Made by a program: the position numbers and the translations under genes. The notes under the pieces were generated by a model. It was not told where the DNA came from and did not search any database. It saw nothing but the letters and a program-made list of their open reading frames with translations. 64,000 nucleotides of DNA from Geomonas diazotrophica. GTDB taxonomy: Bacteria > Desulfobacterota > Desulfuromonadia > Geobacterales > Geobacteraceae. Shown one piece after another: positions 9,223 through 18,287 of this stretch (position 1 is the stretch's first letter; the number at the start of each line of letters is the position of its first letter). Location: positions 91,683 to 155,682 of the forward strand of contig NZ_JAHLMF010000010.1 in NCBI RefSeq assembly GCF_018919385.1, written 5' to 3'.

Positions 9223-10125
9223 TCAACCGATGGTAAGCCTATTTTTGCCGGCAGCCTTACTCTGGTACATTAGGGCGTCTGCGCGTGCCAGCAGCGTCTG
9301 CACGGTGTCGTTTTCGACGGCCATGGTGGCCCCGATGGAGATGGTGATGCGGAGCGCCTCGCCTTCCACCAGCACGAAGGACTTTTCCACCAGTCGGCGC
9401 AAACGCTGCCCCATGTGCTTTAGGTTCGCTGGAGTTACGTTGCGGATTATGCCGACGAATTCCTCGCCTCCCCAACGGCCGTAGAGGTCGAAGGGACGGG
9501 AGTTGGCGCTCAGGGTCCCTGCCACGAACTGCAGCACCCGGTCTCCGGTCTCGTGTCCGTAACAGTCGTTGACTGACTTGAAATCGTCCAGGTCCATGAA
9601 AAGGATGCCAAACGGGATGTCGTAACGGTTCATCTCCTCGAGGCGGGACTCGAGCTCGCGGTCGAGGTAGCGGCGGTTGGCCAACTGGGTGAGCCCGTCC
9701 AGCAGGGCCAGCTTCTCCAGTTCCTTAAGCCGCACCTCGTTGTCGGCTTGATAGCTGCTGTCGGAGAACATCTCGACGCCGCCTATGACGGTGCCCGCGT
9801 CGTCGGTGAGCGGGATGACACGCACCGACACCGGCACGCGGTGGCCGTTTTTATGGTGCAGGAAGACCTCGGCATCGTGCGGGGTCCCCTCGTAGATGGT
9901 CGATGCGAGGGGACAATCGCTGCAGCAGAGGTTGAGGCCGACGTCGTCAACGTGGCACAGGATGTTGTCCGCGCACGGCTTGCCGATCACTTCCTCTGCA
10001 CTGTACCCCGAGATCCTTTCCGCGGCATGGTTCCAGAAGATGATCTTCCTGTCCGTGTCGACGATGTAGAGCCCGTCGCGGAGGTCTTCTATGATCTTTT
10101 TGTACGACTCTCTGCTGAGATACAT
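9223..10125 (-). CDS. PAS-GGDEF diguanylate cyclase
   Basis: 300 residues; makes c-di-GMP from two GTP. A PAS domain (about 8-120) is followed by a GGDEF domain with the active signature GGEEF near residues 219-223. The inhibitory-site motif RPFD lies five residues before it, so product feedback is likely. Extra cysteines in the PAS region (CADNILCH, CCSDC) could bind metal or sense redox; this is inference. The start at 10125 is supported by AAGGAG upstream; the longer frame is less likely. No transmembrane segment is visible. It lies upstream of nrfA on the same strand, about 200 bases apart. Confidence 0.9.
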   Translation of the reverse strand: MYLSRESYKKIIEDLRDGLYIVDTDRKIIFWNHAAERISGYSAEEVIGKPCADNILCHVDDVGLNLCCSDCPLASTIYEGTPHDAEVFLHHKNGHRVPVSVRVIPLTDDAGTVIGGVEMFSDSSYQADNEVRLKELEKLALLDGLTQLANRRYLDRELESRLEEMNRYDIPFGILFMDLDDFKSVNDCYGHETGDRVLQFVAGTLSANSRPFDLYGRWGGEEFVGIIRNVTPANLKHMGQRLRRLVEKSFVLVEGEALRITISIGATMAVENDTVQTLLARADALMYQSKAAGKNRLTIG

Positions 10126-10275
10126 TGACGAAAGGCTCCTTCGGAGGAAGGGAGGCCGTACCGCTACCCGAAGGATGGACGGGGGCAACCTGTGCATTAA
10201 AAGGTACGGGAACGAATGGTTAATGAGTATAACGTTCCCCGCCGGGTTGTCAAAGAATAAAGCCTGTTGAGCCGG

Positions 10276-11178
10276 TTAGACACCGAGGATCAGCCCTTCC
10301 AAAAGCCCCGCATCACTCACCTTGAAGGTCGGGAACCCGAACTCGCGCATGGTGGTCAGCACGACCAGGATCCCGGCGATGATCAGGTCCTCGCGCCCCG
10401 GCTCCAGGCCGGGCACCTGCAGGCGCTCCCTCGGCGTGAGGGGGAGCAGCCTGTCGAACATCGCCTCCACCTTGGCGAGCGACAGGGTGTGGTTGTTGAC
10501 CTTTTTATAGTCGTAGTCGGTCATGCCAAGGTCGATGGAGGCCAGGGTGGTTGCCGTTCCGGCGGTCCCCACCAGGGTGGCCCCGCAGAAGCGCTCGTCA
10601 AGCCCCGCTCCGGCAAGCCCACTCCGAAAGGCGCGCAGTTCGCGCCGGATCTTGTCCTCCATCTCGGCCACTCCCACCTTCCCTTCGGTGAGACGGACCA
10701 CGCCTACCGGGAGGCTGCGGGTGAACAGCGGTTTTTGGGCGGCTGCCAGCGTGTACTCGGTGCTCCCTCCCCCCACGTCGAACACGGCGAGATCCTCGTC
10801 CTTGTTGTCCAGGATGGAGGCGACCCCCCGCAGGGTGAGCATGGCCTCTTCGCTGCCATCGATGACCTCCAGGGCGATGCCGGTTTCCTCCAGCACGCGC
10901 CTGCAGAAGTCGGCCCCGTTTTTGGCGTCCCGCACCGCCGAAGTCGCCACGGCTCTCAGCCGCACCACTCCGTGGCTCGCCATGTCGGAAGCGAATTCCA
11001 CCAGGGCGGCGATTGAGCGTTCCTGCGCCTCCGGGGATAGGCCGGTCTCACGTGTGAAGCCGCCTCCAAGCCTTGTGATGATGCGCTTTAACAGCACCTG
11101 CCGGTAAGGGGTCTGGGTTGCTATCTGGAGCCGGGCGGTGTTGGTGCCGAGGTCGATGGCGGCTGCCTTGTCTGTCAT
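10276..11178 (-). CDS. ppx: Ppx/GppA-type exopolyphosphatase
   Basis: 300 residues, the short single-module form of the Ppx/GppA family, which removes terminal phosphate from polyphosphate or converts pppGpp to ppGpp. The actin-fold ATPase motifs AIDLGTNTARL (near 7-17) and FDVGGGSTEY (near 132-141) are present. The ATG at 11178 overlaps the stop of the upstream Na/Pi cotransporter as ATGA, implying translational coupling and a joint role in phosphate balance. Ppx versus GppA activity cannot be told from the sequence alone. Confidence 0.88.
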   Translation of the reverse strand: MTDKAAAIDLGTNTARLQIATQTPYRQVLLKRIITRLGGGFTRETGLSPEAQERSIAALVEFASDMASHGVVRLRAVATSAVRDAKNGADFCRRVLEETGIALEVIDGSEEAMLTLRGVASILDNKDEDLAVFDVGGGSTEYTLAAAQKPLFTRSLPVGVVRLTEGKVGVAEMEDKIRRELRAFRSGLAGAGLDERFCGATLVGTAGTATTLASIDLGMTDYDYKKVNNHTLSLAKVEAMFDRLLPLTPRERLQVPGLEPGREDLIIAGILVVLTTMREFGFPTFKVSDAGLLEGLILGV

Positions 11179-12845
11179 GGGGCGAGTCCTTTTCTTTGGG
11201 CGATTATGGAGAAGCAGAGCTGCGATATCTTGGAGAAGCTGACGATGATGTCGCTGTAAAGGAGCCCCGCAACGATGTTGCACTTGCCGCTTTTCAAGCG
11301 GCGCAGGTGGCTGGCATGGAGTTCACTCTCCAGCGAGGCGATCTCGAGCTTGAGGTCGGTCACCTCCTGGATCTCCTCGCCTTTCAGTGCGGCCTCGCAG
11401 GCGGCGACAACCTCCCCCACCTTGGCCGCGACACGCTTCAACTCCTCCATGGCGCTGGCGGAAAACCGAAGTCTCTCTTCCTTTTTGCGCATGAGGTAGT
11501 TGAGGATGGCCTCGGCCTGGTCCCCCACCTGTTCGATCTCGTTCACCAGTTCCAGCATGGTCGGTATCTCGACGGCGCGCTCCAGCGAGAGCGTCTCCCG
11601 GGAGAGCGCCACCAGGAACTGGGACATGTCGCGGTGCAGCACGTCCAGCACCACCTCCTTGTCCCGCACGGCGGCGGCGACCTTGGGGTTGAAGCCGTCG
11701 AACTGGGAGACCAGCTCGGCGTACATGGCCGCGGCGATCCCCCCCATCCTGGCCAGCTCGTTCCAGGCCTGCACCAGGGCTATGGTGGGGGTCTTGATGA
11801 CCCGCACGTCTATGAAGCGGGGGCGCGGCTCGCTCTCGGAGCGCCTGGTGGGGAGGAGCGTCTCGGCGGAACGTGCGAAGAATCCGATCGTGGGGAGGAA
11901 CATGAACAGCGATGCCACGGTGAAGATGGTGTGCGCGTTGGCAAGATGCCGGGCGATATGGGGGCGCAGTGCCTGCACCACCGCCTCGGGGGGCGCCCCG
12001 TGGTACAGGGGGGAGAGGTCCCCCGGCGAAACGAGCGCCACGGCCTTCAGGAAGAAGGGGAAGAAGAGCAGGGCCAGGGCGATGGCCACCCAACTGATGC
12101 CGAGGTAGATAACCACGGCGCGCTTCGCGGTTTGGGTGCCGCCGATGGAGGCTATGAGCGGTATCAGGGCCGCGCCGGCCACCTCGCCGATCACCATGGC
12201 GATGGCGGCATCATAGGAGAGGACCCCGGCCGAGGCGAGCGCGATCACAATCCCGAGGGTGGCGCTGCCGGACTGCACCAGGAAGGTGAGCAGAGCGCCG
12301 AGCAGGACCGCGACCAGGCGCAGCGAGGGAACCCCCTGGTGCAGCCCGGCGATGATGGCGCTCTCGCTGAGCGGGAGGCAGGCCCCTTCCAGGATGGAGA
12401 GACCGAAGAACACAAGGCCGATCCCCAGCAGCATCCCCCCCGCTTCGGAGAGCTTGCGGCTGCGGGAGAAGATATTGAGGAAGACCCCGACGGTGATGGC
12501 CGGAAGCGCGAGGGCGGAAACGCGGAACGCGATGAACTGTATGGCGAGGGTGGTGCCGATGCCGGTGCCGAGCAGGACCCCCAGCGCCTGGTACAGGGAG
12601 AGAAGACCGGCGTTCACGAAACCCACCACGAGCACTGAGGCGGCGGAGCCGGACTGCAGGATGGAGGCGAGGCAGCTGCCGACCAGGGGGGCGGTGAGGC
12701 GGTTTCCGGTGCTCCGCTCCAGCACGCGGCGCAGACGCTCACCGGTTACCTTTTGCAGCCCCTCCGACATGGTGCGCATGCCGAGTATGAAGAGTGCAAG
12801 GCCGCCGAGAGCCTCGACGATATACGACCAAGAGGTGGGAAACAT
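11175..12845 (-). CDS. Na/Pi cotransporter with C-terminal PhoU-like domain
   Basis: 556 residues. Two inverted membrane repeats, each with the QSG motif (ILQSGSAASV near residue 62; LVQSGSATLG near 190), are typical of the type II Na+/phosphate symporter family. About residues 340-556 form a helical PhoU-like region with repeated acidic helices (ELVNEIEQVGDQAEAI). It imports or exports phosphate across the inner membrane. The start at 12845 has only a weak ribosome site. It is coupled to the downstream ppx by a 4-base overlap. Confidence 0.9.
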   Translation of the reverse strand: MFPTSWSYIVEALGGLALFILGMRTMSEGLQKVTGERLRRVLERSTGNRLTAPLVGSCLASILQSGSAASVLVVGFVNAGLLSLYQALGVLLGTGIGTTLAIQFIAFRVSALALPAITVGVFLNIFSRSRKLSEAGGMLLGIGLVFFGLSILEGACLPLSESAIIAGLHQGVPSLRLVAVLLGALLTFLVQSGSATLGIVIALASAGVLSYDAAIAMVIGEVAGAALIPLIASIGGTQTAKRAVVIYLGISWVAIALALLFFPFFLKAVALVSPGDLSPLYHGAPPEAVVQALRPHIARHLANAHTIFTVASLFMFLPTIGFFARSAETLLPTRRSESEPRPRFIDVRVIKTPTIALVQAWNELARMGGIAAAMYAELVSQFDGFNPKVAAAVRDKEVVLDVLHRDMSQFLVALSRETLSLERAVEIPTMLELVNEIEQVGDQAEAILNYLMRKKEERLRFSASAMEELKRVAAKVGEVVAACEAALKGEEIQEVTDLKLEIASLESELHASHLRRLKSGKCNIVAGLLYSDIIVSFSKISQLCFSIIAQRKGLAP

Positions 12846-12892
12846 GGTAAGGCCAGTCCAGCAGTGTTAAGGCTAAAGACGCGTGAAAATGG

Positions 12893-12923
12893 GCGCCCGT
12901 CGGCCAGGGCGGCCGGCGGGCGC
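12893..12923 (-). terminator. Terminator-like hairpin after the IHF/HU gene
   Basis: On the minus strand GCGCCCGCCGGCC (12923-12911) faces GGCCGACGGGCGC (12905-12893), then CATTTTC. The T run is short. It separates the IHF/HU gene from the downstream cotransporter. Confidence 0.7.
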
Positions 12924-12974
12924 AGTGATGGTTTCGAGATCCGTTGCTCCCGTGTCAGTGACAGCTGAAAGCGG

Positions 12975-13250
12975 CTATCCGGAGACCTTCTCCTTCAGCT
13001 CCTTACCGACCTTGAAGAAGGGCAACTTCTTCGCCTTGACGGAGATCGATTCGCCCGTCTTGGGGTTTCTGCCGGTATAGGCGTCATACTCTTTCACAAC
13101 GAAGCTGCCGAAGCCCCTGATTTCGATCCGGTCACCGGAAAGCAAGGCCTCCGTCATCGATGCGAAGACGGCATTGACGACTTCCTCTGCCTTCTTGAAG
13201 GAGAGGGTCTTTTTAGCTGCGAGAGATTCAATGAGTTCTGATTTGTTCAT
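12975..13250 (-). CDS. Integration host factor/HU family DNA-bending protein
   Basis: 91 residues. The whole HU/IHF fold is present, including GDRIEIRGFGSFVVKEY and the beta-arm signature GRNPKTGESI near residues 60-69. The arm sequence and length resemble IHF beta (IhfB), but HU cannot be excluded. It bends DNA and would assist sigma-54 promoters such as those of nif. The ATG at 13250 follows GGAGGTGGACA. It is last in a run with the rRNA methyltransferase and TPR genes, 26 bases after the TPR stop. Confidence 0.93.
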   Translation of the reverse strand: MNKSELIESLAAKKTLSFKKAEEVVNAVFASMTEALLSGDRIEIRGFGSFVVKEYDAYTGRNPKTGESISVKAKKLPFFKVGKELKEKVSG

Positions 13251-13276
13251 TGTCCACCTCCGGAAACCAGCTTCTT

Positions 13277-14332
13277 TTAACAGCATCCCTTTAAATATTT
13301 TTTGGACAGGTACTTCACTTCGTCGGTGCGACCCTGGCGGTTGAGGATCGGGATGAGCCGCTCGGCCGCAGCCTTGGCCACGCCGGGGTAGTCCAGGGAC
13401 TTGGTCCAGAGCTCCATGGCCCGCTCCGTATCCCCGGTCGCCTCGTGCAGTTCGCCCAGCATGAACTGGGCCTGGTCCGGGAGGATGTCAAGTTCCAGCA
13501 TCTTCTGCACGGTGGCTATCGCCTGCGGGTAGCGTCCCCCGCCGGCAAACAATTGAACGAGTGCCAAGTAGACGGTTGCGTTTTGCGGATTGAGCACCAA
13601 TGCCCGATTCAGGAGCGCTTCGCTCTCATGAATTTGCCCCGCACGGAACATTATAAGTGCCACTTCGTATAATACAATGTCATTTTCACGAGATAACAAC
13701 ATTTCTTGCAAAATGGGGAAGGCATCGCGGTCGTTGCCTTCATGAATCATGAGGTACGCCTTGGCGAATTGGGAGCCGAGTTCGGCGTAACGGCCGGGGA
13801 GGTCGCCGGGGAGCGGCTGGATCATGAGGAAGAACTGGTCCTCTTCGGACATGCTCATCTCCATGGAGGCGGGCTCCTCGTGATGGTGATCGCCGTGCCC
13901 CTTGCAGGTGGTGCAGGAACCGCCGCCGTGCGGTTTGTAGTTGCCAGCGCCTGCCGGTGCGGCGGCAGGCTTCGCGGCCGCGGCCTGGCTTTCGGGCTGT
14001 TCCAGCTTGGCGGCCTCGGCATGGGCGCGCGCCTTGAGGCCGGGATCGGCGGCGAGGTCGGCGGCGAGGCAAAAGTGATCATATGCCTTCTGCACTTCGC
14101 CTAAACGCAGGGCGTGTTCGCCTTCCTGCAGGTTCAGTTCTCCCAGGCGGTCGCCCGCCTGGTCCAGCCCCTGGCGGATGGCTGCGGCTTCCTGGGGCGC
14201 ATCAGCCGGGCAAAGCTTCAGCGCCTCCTGTAAATCAACGCGCGCATCGGCGTAGCGCTCAGCGGCGAGGCGCTTGGCACCCTGGTTCTGGTAGTGACGA
14301 AAATCCTTCTTGCCGAACAGTCCGAAAAACAT
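13277..14332 (-). CDS. TPR protein with a Cys/His-rich linker
   Basis: 351 residues, predicted cytoplasmic. It has N-terminal TPR-like helices (about 8-110), an Ala/Pro-rich linker, a short metal-site-like segment, CTTCKGHGDHHH, near residues 135-146, and then further TPR repeats to about 340. The protein ends in GCC. Function is unknown; TPRs suggest a scaffold, and the CxxC with the histidine cluster suggests metal binding. The ATG at 14332 follows GGAGGCTGC. It lies 25 bases after the 23S rRNA methyltransferase and 26 before the IHF/HU gene, so the three probably form one transcript. Confidence 0.85.
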   Translation of the reverse strand: MFFGLFGKKDFRHYQNQGAKRLAAERYADARVDLQEALKLCPADAPQEAAAIRQGLDQAGDRLGELNLQEGEHALRLGEVQKAYDHFCLAADLAADPGLKARAHAEAAKLEQPESQAAAAKPAAAPAGAGNYKPHGGGSCTTCKGHGDHHHEEPASMEMSMSEEDQFFLMIQPLPGDLPGRYAELGSQFAKAYLMIHEGNDRDAFPILQEMLLSRENDIVLYEVALIMFRAGQIHESEALLNRALVLNPQNATVYLALVQLFAGGGRYPQAIATVQKMLELDILPDQAQFMLGELHEATGDTERAMELWTKSLDYPGVAKAAAERLIPILNRQGRTDEVKYLSKKYLKGCC

Positions 14333-14357
14333 GCAGCCTCCGAATGGTGGGTTGTAT

Positions 14358-15674
14358 TTATGCAATTACGAGTTCGGTGACGCTCTCGAGGTGGTAGGTC
14401 TGCGGGAACATGTCTACCGGCCTGGAGCGGGTCACCTGGTACCCGTTGCTGCAAAGTGTAGCGAGGTCGCGGGCCAGCGTGGCCGGATCACAGGAAACGT
14501 AGATGATCTTTCCCGGTGCGAGTGCGGCGATCTCGGCGGCGGCCTCGGCGCCTCCCCGGGGGGGGTCGAGCACCACCGTGTCGAACTTTTCCTTCCGCTT
14601 GACCAGGCGCCTGACGGCCTGGGCCGCGTCGCTTACCTGGAAGACGGCGTTTTCGATCCCGTTAGCCTCTGCGTTGGCCACTGCATCGGCGATGGACGGG
14701 GCGTACCCCTCGATCCCCAGCACCTCCGCGGCGCGAAGCGCGAGCGGCAGGGAGATGTTGCCGTTGCCGCAGTAAAGGTCGAGCACCCTCTCCTTCCCGG
14801 TCAACCCGGCCCACTCGCAGGCGGTGCGGATCAATTCCAGGTTCTGCGGGTGGTTCACCTGCGAAAAGCCACCCCGGCCGAAGCGAAGCGTCAGCTCCTT
14901 CGAGCCCGGCAACAGGTCGGCGGGGACGCGGTAGCTCAGGGCTTCGATGCCGAAGGCCTTCGTCAAGTCCCCTTTCTGGCCGCTGCGCAGGAAAGCGCCG
15001 GCGACCGAGGGAAGCTGAGACCGCTCCTGGGCCAGGCGCTCGACCAGTCTACCGCCAGCGCCTCCCCTGCTGTGCACGATGGCGATCCCCTCCCCCTGGT
15101 CGCCGATGGCGAGGTCTACCTGGTGGATGAGCTCGAACTGCGGCAGCCTGGGGATGAGTGCCCGGAACTCGGCGGCCATCCGGTTCAGGCGCGGGTTCGC
15201 CAGCGGACAGCCGGCGCCGAAATCGACCACGTTGTGGGAACCGGTGCGGAAAAATCCGAGTTGCACCGCGCCTGCGCGCACGGAGACCTTCACCTGCACG
15301 CGGGAACGGTAGCCGTACGGCTCAGGCGATGCCGCGACCGGCAACACCTTTTCCCGGGCGATCTTGCCGATGCGCGCCAGGGTGTCCGCGAAAATGGAAC
15401 CCTTCTGTAAGAGCTGCTCCGGGTAGGAGAGGAACTGCCAGTCGCAGCCGCCGCACTCGCCAAAGACGGGGCACGCCGGGGCGACACGCAGCGCCGAAGG
15501 CTCGACCAGCTCGGCGAGCTCCCCCTCCAGAAAGGAGCGCTTGTCCTTCACCACGCGGATCCTCGCCCGATCTCCCGGTGCGGTAAAGGGGACGAAGCAC
15601 GCCTTGCCGTCCACCCTGCCGAAACCGGCGCCGCCGTAACAGAGGCTTTCTATGAAGACGACCGGATCAGCCAT
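14358..15674 (-). CDS. 23S rRNA (uracil-5-)-methyltransferase, RlmD/RumA family
   Basis: 438 residues. An N-terminal TRAM-like domain (1-60) is followed by the 4Fe-4S cysteines CPVFGECGGC near residues 68-77 plus a later Cys (GAGCPLAN near 155). The SAM motif LDLYCGNGNISL is near 295, and the catalytic cysteine in YVSCDPATLARD near 393. It methylates uridine in 23S rRNA (or tRNA; the family includes TrmA) using SAM. The ATG at 15674 overlaps the end of the upstream gene by 8 bases, so the two are coupled. It heads the TPR and IHF/HU operon. Confidence 0.92.
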   Translation of the reverse strand: MADPVVFIESLCYGGAGFGRVDGKACFVPFTAPGDRARIRVVKDKRSFLEGELAELVEPSALRVAPACPVFGECGGCDWQFLSYPEQLLQKGSIFADTLARIGKIAREKVLPVAASPEPYGYRSRVQVKVSVRAGAVQLGFFRTGSHNVVDFGAGCPLANPRLNRMAAEFRALIPRLPQFELIHQVDLAIGDQGEGIAIVHSRGGAGGRLVERLAQERSQLPSVAGAFLRSGQKGDLTKAFGIEALSYRVPADLLPGSKELTLRFGRGGFSQVNHPQNLELIRTACEWAGLTGKERVLDLYCGNGNISLPLALRAAEVLGIEGYAPSIADAVANAEANGIENAVFQVSDAAQAVRRLVKRKEKFDTVVLDPPRGGAEAAAEIAALAPGKIIYVSCDPATLARDLATLCSNGYQVTRSRPVDMFPQTYHLESVTELVIA

Positions 15675-16059
15675 GGACGCCGCGCGGTACGAAACCCGTC
15701 CTGCGCCCCCGGGCCCGGGTCAGTTCGGCCTGGACCAGCTTCATCGGGAAACCGGGGCTATTGAAGTAGCCTAGGGAGTGAGCGGCGAAGTCGGCGATGA
15801 CCCGCTCCACGGTCTGGTCCACGGAGAGTGAAGGCACCCCCTGGTGCTCGATGTCCTTCTTGAAACTCACGCTGGCGCCGAGCAGTTTCATGGCAGCCTG
15901 GTGAGATTCCTCGTCGGGGAAAAGATCTGGCGAAAGCGGAACTTCGCAGCATATATGAATGCGGACCTGGTGGTAGTCGCCAAAGTAGCGGCGCGTGGCG
16001 TCGAAGAAGCGAACGGTGAGCCCGTTGGAGAGCGGGATCTCCCTGATCAGTTTTTGCAT
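15667..16059 (-). CDS. Conserved-looking hypothetical protein upstream of the rRNA methyltransferase
   Basis: 130 residues, not recognised. The sequence begins MQKLIREIPLSNGLTVRF and continues RRYFGDYHQVRIHICCEVP, suggesting a small alpha/beta protein without a signal or membrane span. The start at 16059 is the first good ATG, with AAGGAG 12 bases upstream; a start at 16104 is possible and would add 15 residues. It overlaps the methyltransferase by 8 bases, which suggests a linked role in RNA or ribosome metabolism, though this is inferred only from position. Confidence 0.75.
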   Translation of the reverse strand: MQKLIREIPLSNGLTVRFFDATRRYFGDYHQVRIHICCEVPLSPDLFPDEESHQAAMKLLGASVSFKKDIEHQGVPSLSVDQTVERVIADFAAHSLGYFNSPGFPMKLVQAELTRARGRRTGFVPRGVHG

Positions 16060-16239
16060 GTAAACTCGGTACTCCTTGGAAAAATCTGGCCATTTTTTTA
16101 GCATGTTATGCGAGTTCTGTAAATAGCGATGATATCGAAGGGAAAATGGTAACAGCTGCGAAATGCAGCTTGCTTTTTGCAGGAAAAATTTGTAGACTCA
16201 CAGATTGTTAAAAGATGCCACAAACTCCCAGGAGCAAAA

Positions 16240-16458
16240 ATGAGCAAGGAAGAAGCAATCGAAGTAGAAGGGACGGTCATTGAGCCGCTTCCCAACGCGA
16301 TGTTCAAGGTGAAGCTGGAAAACGACCACATGGTGCTGGCGCACATCTCCGGCAAGATGAGGAAGTTTTTCATCAAGATCCTGCCTGGCGACAAGGTCAC
16401 CGTAGAGCTCTCTCCCTACGACCTCAGCCGCGGCCGCATCACCTATCGCGCAAAATAA
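16240..16458 (+). CDS. infA: Translation initiation factor IF-1
   Basis: 72 residues, the standard length for IF-1. The S1/OB fold is complete, with [38 protein letters not shown] and [13 protein letters not shown]. It binds the ribosomal A site during initiation with IF-2 and IF-3. The ATG follows GGAGCAAAA. It is divergent from the gene at 15667-16059 and lies upstream of efp, 159 bases away. Confidence 0.97.
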   Translation: MSKEEAIEVEGTVIEPLPNAMFKVKLENDHMVLAHISGKMRKFFIKILPGDKVTVELSPYDLSRGRITYRAK

Positions 16459-16617
16459 ACCCTTCCCCCGTACGTCACCGGCGTCTGTCCCTGCCACCCT
16501 CAGCATCGCTGCAAGGCACATACGGATAACATAGGACCCAATACCGGTTTAGCTGCGTGCCCCCGCGCGCAGCGTACTGAACCTTTATTCAATCCCACAG
16601 TAAGAAGAGGAAGAGCA

Positions 16618-17181
16618 ATGTACACTGCAGCCGATCTGAGAAAAGGCTTGAAGATCACCATCGACAACGAGCCTTACATCATCACCCACTTTGACTTCGC
16701 CAAGCCGGGCAAAGGGCAGGCCCTTTACCGCACCAAGATGAAGAACATGATCACCGGCTCCACCCTGGACCGCACCTACCGCTCCGGCGAGACCTTCGAG
16801 CCTGCCAGCCTTGAAGACCGCGTGATGCAGTACCTCTACAAGGAAGACGATCACTACTGCTTCATGGACAACAGCACCTTCGAGCAGATCCACATCAGCG
16901 AAGACGCCATGGGCGACGCCAAGAACTACCTGATCGACAACCTCCAGGTGGACGTGCTCCTGTTCAGGGAGAAGGCAATCGGCGTAGACGTTCCGAACTT
17001 CGTCAACCTGCGCGTCGTGCAGACCGACCCCTGGGTCAAGGGGGACACCTCCGGCAGCGACTCCAAGCCCGCCACCGTCGAGACCGGCTACGTCCTGCGC
17101 GTTCCGCCGTTCATCGAGGAAGGCGAGCTGATCACCATCGACACCCGCACCGGCGAGTACTCCACCAGGGTCAAGGGGTAA
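16618..17181 (+). CDS. efp: Elongation factor P
   Basis: 187 residues with the three OB-like domains of EF-P, which rescues ribosomes stalled at proline runs. The tip loop reads KPGKGQA near residues 29-35, so the lysine that EpmA modifies (Lys34 in E. coli) is kept. The start follows AAGAGGAAGAGCA. epmA begins 3 bases after the stop, so the factor and its modifying enzyme form one operon. Confidence 0.97.
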   Translation: MYTAADLRKGLKITIDNEPYIITHFDFAKPGKGQALYRTKMKNMITGSTLDRTYRSGETFEPASLEDRVMQYLYKEDDHYCFMDNSTFEQIHISEDAMGDAKNYLIDNLQVDVLLFREKAIGVDVPNFVNLRVVQTDPWVKGDTSGSDSKPATVETGYVLRVPPFIEEGELITIDTRTGEYSTRVKG

Positions 17182-17184
17182 GTC

Positions 17185-18096
17185 ATGTCGGGAAGTTGGC
17201 CACTGGCCAGGCGCTCCCAAGCCCTGGCCCAGCGTGGCGCGATCTTCGCCAGGATCAGGATGTTTTTCCATGAAAAGGGGTATCTCGAAGTCGAGACCCC
17301 TTTTCGCATACCCGCTCCCGCCCCCGAGGCGCAGATCGACGCCATACCCAGCGACGGCTGGTTCCTGCAGACCTCGCCCGAACTCTGCATGAAGCGGCTT
17401 TTGGCCGCAGGCTACCCCCGCATCTTCCAGATCTGCCGCTGCTGGCGCGACGGCGAGCGCGGCACCCGCCACCTGAGCGAGTTCACCATGCTCGAGTGGT
17501 ACCGGGCCCAAGCCGACTATCGCGTGCTGATGGACGAGACCGAGGAGCTGATCAGGGCTGCGTCCGGAGCGGACACCATCACCTATCGCGGCGTCGAGAT
17601 CGACCTCTCCAACCCATGGGAGCGGATCACGGTTCGCGACGCCTTCCTGCGCTACGCCGGCACCACCGCCGAAGCGGCCCTGGCCGCGGGGACCTTCGAC
17701 GAGCTGATGGTCGACAGGATCGAACCGAGGCTCGGCATCGGTCGCCCCACCTTCATCTACGATTACCCGGCCAGTTGTTCCGCCCTGGCCCGCCTCAGGG
17801 CCGACGACCCCACCGTAGCCGAGCGCTTCGAGCTCTACCTGGGCGGCCTGGAGATCGCCAACGCCTTCTCCGAACTGATCGACCCCGTCGAGCAGCGCGC
17901 GAGGTTCGAGGCGGAGGCCGCCGAGCGAGCCCGCCACGGCAAACACGGCTACCCCGTCCCCGAAAAGTTCCTGGCCGCCCTGGCCGAGATGCCGGAAGCA
18001 GCAGGCATCGCCCTGGGACTCGATCGCCTGGTCATGGTGCTGCTCGACGCGGAGAGCATAGACGACGTCGTGGCCTTCACCACCGAAGAGCTTTAG
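17185..18096 (+). CDS. epmA: EF-P lysine ligase EpmA (GenX/PoxA)
   Basis: 303 residues, a class II lysyl-tRNA synthetase core without the anticodon-binding domain. Visible motifs are motif 2, FQICRCWRDGERGTRHLSEF (near 95), and motif 3, GIALGLDRLVMVL (near 274). It attaches beta-lysine or lysine to the EF-P tip lysine. It directly follows efp. The partner EpmB (lysine 2,3-aminomutase) is not next to it in this window. Confidence 0.94.
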   Translation: MSGSWPLARRSQALAQRGAIFARIRMFFHEKGYLEVETPFRIPAPAPEAQIDAIPSDGWFLQTSPELCMKRLLAAGYPRIFQICRCWRDGERGTRHLSEFTMLEWYRAQADYRVLMDETEELIRAASGADTITYRGVEIDLSNPWERITVRDAFLRYAGTTAEAALAAGTFDELMVDRIEPRLGIGRPTFIYDYPASCSALARLRADDPTVAERFELYLGGLEIANAFSELIDPVEQRARFEAEAAERARHGKHGYPVPEKFLAALAEMPEAAGIALGLDRLVMVLLDAESIDDVVAFTTEEL

Positions 18097-18215
18097 GTCG
18101 CCACCTCGGGCAGTGCAGCACCCCCTGTCACCTCCCGCCCCGCCCCTGTAACCCTTGGGCTGGACTGCTCCATCTCACCGCCCAATAGGATGCATCCGGC
18201 GCTTCCTCTCGTCAA

Positions 18216-18247
18216 TCGTCAACCAATCTTTCTGAAGTGGTTGACAA
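18216..18247 (+). promoter_or_regulatory. BirA operator upstream of bioB
   Basis: TCGTCAACC, 14 bases, then GGTTGACAA. This matches the bacterial BirA site TTGTNAACC-N14-16-GGTTNACAA in both arms. It ends 40 bases before the bioB start, where bound holo-BirA would block transcription when biotin is plentiful. birA itself is not in the window. Confidence 0.88.
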
Positions 18248-18287
18248 CCTCCGCTTCTGCGTGCTAAATGACCCGCTGGAGGATCTC

